A stretch of DNA of 49,335 bases from an uncultured Gammaproteobacteria bacterium (GTDB lineage: Bacteria > Pseudomonadota > Gammaproteobacteria > Pseudomonadales > Ketobacteraceae): contig CAJXZM010000023.1 of the NCBI GenBank assembly GCA_913063125.1, forward strand, positions 1-49,335, read 5' to 3'. The first letter of the stretch is position 1, and the number at the start of each line of letters is the position of its first letter. Shown one piece after another: positions 8,601-16,900 of this stretch. A program made the translations under genes and the position numbers. The notes under the pieces were generated by a model, which saw only the letters and a list, made by a program, of their open reading frames with translations, was not told the DNA's origin and searched no databases.

Positions 8601-10913
8601 ATGGGTAAATGCAGTAGGAGTCTGATTTAAAACGGTAACGCCTTCATTTTGAAGCAACCCATAAAACTCTGCAGGAGCCTGTGCGATCACCTTCGGTACG
8701 ATAACTAGACGCCCGCCAAATAATAGTGCCCCCCACATTTCCCATACGGAGAAATCAAACGCGTAGGAATGGAACATTGTCCAAACGTCGCTATCGTTAA
8801 ATCCAAAATCTGAATCGGTTGTATGAAAGAGCCTCTCAACATTGCCATGAGGTATTTGAACACCTTTTGGCTTTCCAGTTGTTCCTGACGTGTATATTAC
8901 GTAAGCAATAGCAGTGGTATCATGGTGTCTATCCAGATCACTATTATCAGTAGACCGATTACACTCATCAACATCAACACAACATCGCCCCGTAAGAGGA
9001 AGATTGTTCTTTGATTCGTCATCAACAATAACAATATTTATTTGTGCGTCATCTAGAATAAACTGAACTCTATCTTTGGGATTTGTAGGATCAACCGGTA
9101 CATAAGTCGCACCCGTTTTTAACACAGCAAGAATTGCAATAACCACATTTGACGTTCGTTCTAAACTTATTCCAACATAAGTGCCAGTTTCAACGCCCTG
9201 TTCTTGCAAATGCCTCGCTAGCACATTGGCTTTATTGTTTAGTGTTTCGTACGTTAATGATTTAGTCCCATCCGTTATTGCTACGTGACGCGGATAACGC
9301 GCTACGCTTTGTTCAAACCAACCATTTAAAGTAAGTTTAGTTTTAACGCCTTCTAATTTAGCATTAGTCGGGGCACCTAAAAGGTTGCTTTTTTCCTCTA
9401 CAGAAAGATAATCCACTTGAGCAATTGTTTGCTCTGGGTCAGCTATCACAGATTCCAAATACGACACGTAATGGCTGCACATTTGGGTTGCTGTATTAGA
9501 TGAATACAAATCAGTCGAATACTCTAGCTCACCGGAAACAGAACCATCAAGTTCCTCCACCAATGTCATTGTAATATCCATCGGAGAGGTATTTCTTTCT
9601 ATATTCAGTGCTTCGACGGTAACACCAGGCAATTTTATTTTTGTTCCACCTGGCGTATTTTGCAATACAAACATCACTTGAAAAACTGGGGTATGACTCA
9701 TATCCCGAGAAACGCCTAACGCATCAACAATACGCTCAAAAGGAATATCTTGATGGTCGTAAGCATCCATTGCAGTAGAGCGCACTTGCGATACATAATC
9801 GAGAAAGGTCACTTTTTCTATAATCGGTGTTCGTAATGCCAAGGTATTAACAAAAAGCCCTAACGTTCCCTCTAGTTGAGAGTTCGCTCTGTTAGCTATC
9901 GGTGTACCAACCGAAAAGTCCGATTGTCCGGTATAGCGATACAAAAAGGCATTAAATGCTGATAATAAAACCATGAAGAATGATGCATTTTTCTGCTTTG
10001 CAATACCCTTAACATTTCCCACTACGTCATTTTGAATACCAAAGGAAACCACACCACCAACGGGACGCTTAACAGGTGGTCTAGTTGAATCTGTAGGTAA
10101 TTCTAAAACCGGAACCTCTTTCAGCTGTTTCGTCCAATAATCTAATTGTGTTTTTTCTTTTTCACCTGTCAGCCACGATTTTTGCCAATAGGCAAAGTCC
10201 ACGTACTGAATATTCACAGGAGGCAACGTATCAGGCCCTCCCGAAACACTTGTCCCATACAATGAGGATAACTCTCTCACCATAACCGCAGCTGACCAGC
10301 CGTCAGAGATAATATGATGCATCGAAATCATTAACACATGTTTATTGTGTTCTATACTTAGCAAACCCGATCGAAACAACTCGTCTGAGGCTAAATCAAA
10401 CGGCCGGTCTACAAACATAGTAAAGGTTTCAGCAAGTGTTTTGCCATTCAAAGAATGACTCGACAAAACAAAATCAACGTCGTTGTGAATACACTGTGAC
10501 GGTACGCCGTCGACCTCAGAAAATGTTGTTCTCAGAGATTCATGGCGATTTATCAGCTTTTTTATGGCTAGCTGAAGTGCAGGTACGTCAAGATCCCCTG
10601 AAATATCAAGTGCTGCTCGTATGTGATAGGCGGTATTGCCCGGCTCCAATTGAGCCAGAAACCACATACGTTGCTGCGCATAGGATAGAGCCAAATCACC
10701 TTCGCGTGATACTACAGGAATCAGGTCATCTTTTTTTGTCGCTATCTGCACACTCGGTAGAAACTGAATTAACTCGGACTTATTGGCTACAATTTCATCT
10801 TTTAACGCTTTTGTTAGAGCACCTTTTGGCGCTTTAAGTTTTAATTGTCCATCATCAACCCATACTTTAATTCCGGCATTATTAAGCTTTGATACGATAT
10901 CGTAAACCGTCAT
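2700..10913 (-). CDS. NRPS-3: TubC docking-C-A(Thr)-PCP-C-C*-A(X4)-PCP-acidic tail
   Basis: 2737 aa, two modules. Residues 1-50 are a TubC-type N-terminal docking domain (KVWVDDGQLKLKAPKGAL). C1 has HHIISDGWS near 198. A1 (A3 motif near 673) has specificity residues D-F-W-N-V-G-M-V-H plus the A10 Lys, one change from the Thr code DFWNIGMVHK. PCP1 has GGHSLL near 1108. C2 has HHIVSDGWS near 1310. It is followed directly, with no A domain between, by the divergent C* domain (CHLIADG near 1782). A2 (A3 near 2250) has the FDLTQKN motif and residues D-L-K-N-V-G-S-D-V, which I cannot assign. PCP2 lies near 2648, and the last 60 residues are acidic, ending EEGFL. There is no thioesterase. The start overlaps the NRPS-2 stop (ATGA). 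An SSVD repeat interrupts the C-terminal part of A1. Inferred position on the line is second. Confidence 0.92.
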   Translation of the reverse strand: MTVYDIVSKLNNAGIKVWVDDGQLKLKAPKGALTKALKDEIVANKSELIQFLPSVQIATKKDDLIPVVSREGDLALSYAQQRMWFLAQLEPGNTAYHIRAALDISGDLDVPALQLAIKKLINRHESLRTTFSEVDGVPSQCIHNDVDFVLSSHSLNGKTLAETFTMFVDRPFDLASDELFRSGLLSIEHNKHVLMISMHHIISDGWSAAVMVRELSSLYGTSVSGGPDTLPPVNIQYVDFAYWQKSWLTGEKEKTQLDYWTKQLKEVPVLELPTDSTRPPVKRPVGGVVSFGIQNDVVGNVKGIAKQKNASFFMVLLSAFNAFLYRYTGQSDFSVGTPIANRANSQLEGTLGLFVNTLALRTPIIEKVTFLDYVSQVRSTAMDAYDHQDIPFERIVDALGVSRDMSHTPVFQVMFVLQNTPGGTKIKLPGVTVEALNIERNTSPMDITMTLVEELDGSVSGELEYSTDLYSSNTATQMCSHYVSYLESVIADPEQTIAQVDYLSVEEKSNLLGAPTNAKLEGVKTKLTLNGWFEQSVARYPRHVAITDGTKSLTYETLNNKANVLARHLQEQGVETGTYVGISLERTSNVVIAILAVLKTGATYVPVDPTNPKDRVQFILDDAQINIVIVDDESKNNLPLTGRCCVDVDECNRSTDNSDLDRHHDTTAIAYVIYTSGTTGKPKGVQIPHGNVERLFHTTDSDFGFNDSDVWTMFHSYAFDFSVWEMWGALLFGGRLVIVPKVIAQAPAEFYGLLQNEGVTVLNQTPTAFTHLIKEDEALCINEGESKKLSLRYVVFGGEALDFSALESWIGRHGIDSPALINMYGITETTVHVTYHKISEADVINKRSLIGRPLDDLSLHILDEDLQLVPKGVAGEMYVGGAGLAVGYLHRLELTRERFLPVPPSLTGSESIESLSRLYKTGDIGRYVRGDANAGVLEYLGRADDQVKIRGYRIELGEVESTLTSHGNVNSSVASVYADANGQKHIVAYVDGNINENVNGNVGSDADSSVDSSVDSSVDSSVDTAELKSYLFQHLPEYMIPTQIIALDKFPLTANGKVDKKALPKPDFCEAAAGDFVAPSTDDETQVYAIWKEVLGFDVISVNANFFEIGGHSLLATQVISRIRKVFNLELSLKILFESPTIHLLSSRIEDARDSQSGVNSPKAITSQGANEKKVLSFSQHRLWFVDQLDNNTTAYNLPVVLLLRGKVSAEALEQAFRIILSRHAVLCTQYVEHDGEPATNYKDSSQWCMERGQIAINGDESSCFSQDFRIIDAIDEYSEKHFDLANDWLFVAKLIDCSNDKHVLMLNMHHIVSDGWSMGVLVNELKVLLSNAGHDAALLSKQVLTSEIALDNAERLPALSIQYEDYAAWQREWLSGDNLEHLKHYWVDTLEGAPAVLRLPTDFARPEKPTFNGAHLDINIGIETTKKLALYCTENAVTPFMVLMSAYQILLGRYTHQDDVCVGIPIANRNQYEIEGLIGFFVNGIIIRGRQHGNPTRRAFIESIKEAALGAFVHQDMPMDVLVDTLQMSGGGNYAPGAQVAFALQNMPNLESLSMPGLDVELIEREHKTAKYELTLLLEEREEGIGGVMEYNTDLFSVETIRLMATHYSHVLEQLLEDPDNSTSTISLVSPSELKKAFNCDDSSVNLSPLSPIERDVYLDIISEPLSLRNSMGSSCIFNQEFDVALCQKAFEHLVLQHPLMKAQVVSSELPYLDVAYFKIDEDRILSPQVCDYSDKTWSDEAIVTLVENAVYQPYDLFNDDLFRFNFFKLDGGRTLLVLSACHLIADGAAVYNSFQDLFTIFGDLVKGAPVTDFNDNVHEHVIRSRQVFDTEKTITYWKKQCVDVEALQFSMPLIRSASDRTEETLIIDKSEFENIKQHCLTLGVHPATYFKALYLLMLHYYCRPQNNFYFNEIVGGRSKQFRHTFGCFFQTLPMIVPGGLLTDNGTFEEVISFLQSYKMGARRYDKISQLAQRKTLPRGEQDFLYNYYNFITEVTWNGEKVTMLPHPQIQDGPVQFIAQEYEDQFVLQFIFNTSTFTSLDFLSRLQCLSQQVLSGTSSLNALGFLLPNETLSLAVDALPVSKNDITVDTAIGSNATIVDAIVAQCERSPDSVAVKCANSSICYSKLDIQSREWAGLLENKGVKQGDCIVVCLTPGLALYPVLLGILKLGAVYVPVDAGYPAERINYIIEDSDATLTITQACVLSRIGEGSHGSSTVLVEGVVDDLQRFSDFDSSSCHPTPGSLMYVIYTSGSTGKPKGAGVYHRGVSNLLRWYIDTLNIDHADTCLLVSSVGFDLTQKNPWAAFCSGARLVIPEMDQYDPDIIAKTLAEESITWINCAPSAFYPLVEDGDLKGYPFTSLRHVVLGGEAIRLPTLNQWLQTDHGNVTLINSYGPTECTDVVASYSYSPGGSSVTDDAELSIEEQPITELPIGEAIPNVELYIVDARNQRLAPGLVGELCVGGEAVGKGYIGNQELTDLSFVKNPFGEGLLYKTGDLARLLSESGQISYVGRKDFQVKVRGLRIELGEIEFAIREQDAVIDALALVDSDSIVAYAVLDKNFSNVEPKTIIESLYLSLPDFMVPNNLVILDKWPLTPNGKVDRKKLPQPASQNLQDYVVPTSDTEIRLANIWRDVLNVEKVGIFDNFFDLGGHSLLAARVISKLRKEFSIEISLRVLFEMRTVSEISRYIDRLNWAVQSQAHGSTSGGQERDNQEGEAQEVGGFDEPEQDGPTEEGFL
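4735..5980 (-). other. C* domain of NRPS-3 (divergent condensation domain, tandem)
   Basis: Approximate borders. This is a full-length condensation fold between C2 and A2 of NRPS-3. It opens LSPLSPIERDVYL and shares with the other three C* domains an RNSMG-type motif, a YFKALYLLML helix, GCFFQTLP, FLYNYYNF and a closing FLSRL segment. Its active-site motif is CHLIADG: the first His of HHxxxDG is Cys, while the catalytic second His, Asp and Gly remain. Confidence 0.75.
7844..7891. repeat. 12-bp tandem repeat, four perfect copies, inside NRPS-3 A1
   Basis: The unit tatcaacgctac (plus strand) occurs four times head to tail, then a partial unit. On the coding strand it gives four SSVD units, just after an Asn-rich GNINENVNGNV run. 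It lies between the A8 region (GYRIELGEVE) and A10 (NGKVDKK) of the Thr-type A domain, so it lengthens a surface loop of the small subdomain in multiples of four residues without breaking the frame. Confidence 0.95.
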
Positions 10914-13900
10914 AAAGTAAATTCCTCAAATTCATCATTGTCATCTTCACTGCTTTCATCGTCACAACCGGTTTGGCCGCTATTCTCGGTCACATCAGGA
11001 GACGGCATGACTGCTGGCATAACTACCGCAATAATTTCAGCAACGGTAGCTATCGTTGTTGCTTCAAATAACGTTCGTAAACTAATGTCAATTTCCATTT
11101 CTTCTCGTATTCTGGCCACAACCTGAGTAACCAACAAACTATGGCCACCGAGATCAAAAAAATCGTCGTTGACAGATACTCGCGTCAGACCCAACACATC
11201 TTGCCATATATCAACCAATTGCTGCTCAATCGCATTTTTAGGCGTAACATATTCGTTACTGTCATAACAAAACTCATCGGGTTCTGGCAACTGATTCTTA
11301 TCAACCTTTCCATTGGCATTTAATGGCAACTTCTGAATAAACACAAAGGCAGCAGGTACCAAATAATCTGGCACTCTATTTTTCATCTCCTTTTTCAAGG
11401 AGTGGACACTAAGCTCAGTTTCAGCATCCAACAGCACGTAAGCCACCATGTGCTTATCGTTTTGTTGGTTCTGCCTCACTAAAACACATGCATCACTAAC
11501 ACCCGGAATAACGTTAAGGTGATTTTCTACTTCACCTAATTCAATACGAAACCCTCGTATTTTTACCTGATCATCAATACGCCCTAATATCTCTATGTCG
11601 CCATTACTCAAATATCGACAAACATCACCCGTACGGTAGAACGTTGAGCAGCTTTGCTGATTACGTGAATCTGACAAATAGGGGTTTGGGGTAAAAACAG
11701 AATCCGTCAGCTCATTTTGATTAAGGTAGCCGTCCGCAACACCACGACCTCCCACATAAAGTTCACCAGGAACACCAATAGGGACGGGGCGCTTCATCGC
11801 GTCCAGAATATAGGTTGTTGAATTCGAAATAGGTTTTCCGATTGGCACGTTCAACGCAGACTCATCTAACGTTGTTATAGGGTAAAAAGTAGAAAAGGTG
11901 GTATTTTCCGTAGGACCGTATACGTTAACCAATTGTTGAGGGGACGCCTTACCTTCCTTCCCACACAATACACGCCGTACCTGCTTGGGATCTGCAGCCT
12001 CACCACCAAACAACAATGTGTCTACATTAGAAAAGATATCCACTTTTTGTTTAGTTAACAAATTAAACAACGCTACTGTAATGAACATTGCCTTTATTTT
12101 TTTTGTTTCTAACGCCAGAGAGAACTTTTCAGCATCTAGCAACGTATCTTTATCAAACCCTACAACTTCACCACCATTTAATAACGCCCCCCAAATATCA
12201 AACGTTGCAGCATCAAACGATACATTTGATAGGTGAGCAATCGCATCACCAGGAAGTATGTCGACAAAATTAGTGTCCATCACTAAACGGGATACTGCTT
12301 CTTGGGAAACACAAACACCTTTTGGCGTTCCTGTAGACCCTGATGTATAAATAACATAAGCCAACGTAGATGAATCAGCCGGAATCTTCGGGTTATCAAT
12401 GGTTTTTTTGGCAACGCCGTTAGAAAGGGTCGCTGACAGAGTTTCCCAGACTAATAGCGTAGAATGATTATCGCTCTTATTATCATCCGAGCATTGGGTT
12501 AATTTTCTGATTTTTGGTTCATCGTTACTACAAGTAATCAACACTGATGCCGCAGTATCGGACAACATATATGCAATTCGATCTTCTGGATAGGATGGAT
12601 CAATAGGAACGTAAACACCGCCTGCTTTTAATACCGCAACCGTTGATATAATCATGGGTAACGAACGCCCCATCACCACAGCAACTTTATCACCAGGAAC
12701 AACTCCCGACGATATAAGCTCATAGGAAACCTGATTTGAGAGTTCATTAAGCTGCTGGTATGACAGTTTTTCTTCATAAAAAGAAACCGCAACATTGTCT
12801 GGATAGCTATCGACTTTCTCCTCAAATAGGCTAACCAAAGAGATTCCAGATGGGTACGATGTTTCTGTTTTATTCCATTCTGTCGTTACCTGCGAGATCT
12901 CCGATTTTGTTAACCATGGCAAATCTTGCAACTGTGTATCCGGCTGATCTGCCACACCCTTCAGCATAACAATTAAATGCCCGAGCATTCGCTTAACATC
13001 ATCTTCATCAAACAAACTATCGTTATATGACATTTTGAAGGTAAGTGTCTTGCCGGGAATAACAATTAACGTTAATGGATAGTTCGCGTGCTCAATGAGA
13101 GTAACTTCAGTCAGTTTAATGGGTAAGTAATCAAAAAAGCTTTGATCCATCGGGTAATTTTCGAAAACCACAATAGAATCAAACAAAGCCTGCTTGCTGG
13201 ACACTTCTGATACTGATTGAACATCAACCAAGGGGACGTGTTCGTAACGGCGCATCTCCACTTGCTGTTGCTGCAAACCTTTCAACCATAAGGAGAAAGA
13301 TAACTCACCGTCAACTTTGGTTCTTAATGGCAGCGTATTTATAAATATACCTACGGTTTGTTCTACATCCCGTAGCTCAGCGGGACGCCCCGATACCGTT
13401 GTTCCGAAAACCACATCATTTTCTCTTGAATAACGACTTAGCAAGAGAGCCCAAGCGCCTTGGACTATCGTGTTTAACGTAAGGTGTTGGTCATGAGCAA
13501 GTCGATTCAGAGATTGAAGTGCACCTTCATCTAACTCAATAATGGATTCTTTCCACTGAGCATGAGTAGATTCTTGTAGAGAGATTGTTTTCATTTGCGG
13601 AAAACTATTGGGAGCACTAAAGCCGCTCAAATATTCTCGCCAATAGGCTTCTGCTTCAAGTTTAGGTTGTACCGATAACCAACGAATGAAGTTTTGATAC
13701 TGCGGAACTGCGCCTGACGGTAATGGATTGCCAGTTAATAAATCAGAATAGGTCTGCATCACCTCACCAAGTACCAAAGGCAGTGACCAACCATCAAGAA
13801 GAATATGCTGAAATGTCCAAACTAATCGTTGTTCTTGGTTCGGTAACATAAACCAAGAAAAGCGGAATAACCCAGGATCTGAAAAAACAAACCCTTTTGC

Positions 13901-16900
13901 TTTATCAGCGACAAGCCATTCCGAAAATGTCAGATCTCGATCTGCCTGAGTCCAATCATATACCTCTATATCAACATCAACGTTATCAAACACTACCTGT
14001 ATTGGTTTTTGTACTCCTTTATGAACAAACGCAGTACGCAAAATATCATGCCTAGCCACAACGCGTTGCCATGCTTTCGTCAAAATCCCTAGATCAACTC
14101 CCCCTTCAACCTGAAGCTCCATTTGATCAATATAAAATGCAGACTCTGGCTGATATACGCTGTGAAATAACATACCCTCTTGCATAGGACTTAATGGGTA
14201 GATCGATTGAATATTGCCAACGGTAAAACCATCACTTTGCTGCAATATGTTTCTTACCATATGATCAAGCCCAGTTTGGTCAGTATCAATCAAAGGCACA
14301 TCAGAAGGTGTAATCCCTTTACTCTCTTCCTTTAAACAGTGGTTAATTAGCGTCGACAGTAAATCAATATAGCTATTTGCTACACGAGAAATTGTGGTTT
14401 CATTATGAATATCAGAATTGTACGACCAGAACGCCTTGAACTGCCCATTCTCTATTCGACAGTTTATATCGAGCAGATGTTGCCGCTTTAACTTTCCCCC
14501 GCACATATCACCAACAGGTTCGTTGGTTGGATAAGAGCAATCATCCTGAGTAACAATGTTATCCAACTGGCCAAGGTAGTTAAATACGATTTCTGGTGTC
14601 GGTATCGATAATAGCTGCTGGCTAATTTCATTAGCCGACATATAGCGCAACAAGCCAAAACTAAATCCTCCATCGCCATCACCAACCTGTCGCATTTGTT
14701 CTTTGACTGATTGAATCAATGTCCCATAATTATTAGGATTCGTAAAATCTATCTCATGAATATCAAGCAATACTGGAAAGACGCTAGTGAACCAACCTAA
14801 TGTCCCGGTTACATCCACTGATGTTGATATGTTTTCACGACCATGACTTTCCAATTGAAGATACACTTTACCCGTAGCGTTAGCACTTTGAGGCCCATGT
14901 ACGACTCTGTCCTTTTCTACGTCAGATGCCCATTGACTAATGGTCATTGCCAACGCAGATAGCAGCACATCCTCAATGTCCGTTCTATAGGCACCATTTA
15001 CTTGTGAGAGCAGCTTCTTCGTTTGACCTACATCAAGCGAGGCTACGTATTCATTTATCTGGCTATAGGTGTTATCTGAAGAGCTATTATCTAAAGAATT
15101 GTTATCCGTAGGTAGTTCTGTGTATGTCAAAGCACTCAGCGCACACCAATAATCTAGCTTATCCAACACCACATTCGTTTGTGAATACTCTACAAGGGCT
15201 TTTCCCCATTGCTGGATAGATGTCGTTTTAAGCCCTAAATCCAACACTTTCCCATCGGAGATGTTGGCCAAACCCACATTGATGTCGTCCATCAATATTC
15301 GCCAGGAAACCACATCGATAAGCAAGTGATGCACTACCAACAATAGTCGGTTATCTTGACCTCCTGGTGTTTTTATAAAACCAAAAGAAAATAAATCGCC
15401 ACTGTCGAATTCAAAACTCTTATGCAGTTCATTTGCAAAATCAACAATTATTGTATCTTTACTATTCCAGTCATTCTCACTAATTGTGAGGTGTTCTAGT
15501 GTCACTCCCTCAACGTCGACTGAATGAATTCGTTGCACCCAACCATCACCGCTATTCCCGCTATTTTCTGGGTGGTCATTATAAAACTGACCACGCAGCC
15601 CATCATGTTTCTCTAGCAAAGCAGCCATTACGTGTTCTATATCAGATTCAGAAAAAACATCTTTAATGCCAAGCAACAAGCCATGATTAAAGTGCTCTTT
15701 ATCTTCTCTGTGCTCCTCCATAAACCACTGTTGAATGGGCAGCATGGGGACCTCACCATTAACAGCACCTTGCTCTGCGATGATACTAATACGCTCAGAA
15801 GAGGCAATGCTTGCGAGCTCAGCAATCGTAGGATGCTCAAACAAGTGCTGAGGCTGCAAGTGAAGGCCCACTCGCTTTGCCCTACTGATGATTTGAATGC
15901 TGATAATAGAATCACCACCCAATTCAAAGAAATTGTCATTCACCCCAACCTTTTGGCCACCAAGTACCTCAGACCAAATCAGTGCAAGTATTTTTTCTTG
16001 ATATGTCGTTGGCTCGACATAATCAGCGTCACCTGCAAGACTTTCAGGTTTTGGCAATGACTTTTTGTCAACTTTTCCATTCGCTGTTAAAGGTAATTGA
16101 TCCAACAGAACAAATGCGCTTGGTACCATATAGTCAGGTAACAGTAACTTCATAAAATGACGAAGTTCTTTCACGGATTCCAGGGATTCAGGCGTTTGCG
16201 CAGCCACTTGACCAGGCATTTCATTATCAAACACACAATATGCCACCAATATTTTGTGGCCCGGCTGGTCCTCTCTCGCAATAACAATCGCTTCCGAAAC
16301 ACAAGGGTGCTTCAAAAGGTTCTTTTCAATTTCACCAATTTCAATACGAAAACCTCGTATCTTAACTTGGTCATCGATACGCCCAAGATACTCAACGTTG
16401 CCTTCAGTGTTTACACGAACCCAGTCCCCCGTTCGATACAATCGACCAAACTCAGAATGCTCCAAAAACACAGTATTCGTTAACTCGGCACGATTAAGGT
16501 ACCCTTTAGCAACACCGTCACCACCAAGATAAAGCTCACCCGATACACCGATAGGCATTAAGTGCTGATTCTTATCTAGCACATATAACGTTGTATTTGA
16601 TATAGGCCGGCCAATAGGGACCGTTAAACACTCCTGTTCACACCCAGTTACCTCATACCAAAGACTAAAAACGGTATTTTCAGTAGGTCCATAAATATTA
16701 ATCAAATGATTGGGCTTGGCATCACGATAAACCTTAGCCACTAAATTGGGGTCACACGCCTCCCCACCAAACAGCACAACACGAAATTGCTTAAATATTT
16801 CTACCTTATAAATAGCGTAGTAATGAAACAAAGCAGTGGTAATAAACATGACCGAAACGCGTTTCTCGGAAAAATATTGCACTAATTCATCGTCTGATAG

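Noticed and set aside
10436..10837. 133-codon plus-strand frame, and a 142-codon one at 15632-16060, inside NRPS genes
   Set aside because: Both lie opposite well-conserved C, A or PCP coding sequence and have low-complexity translations without family features; they are antisense shadows.
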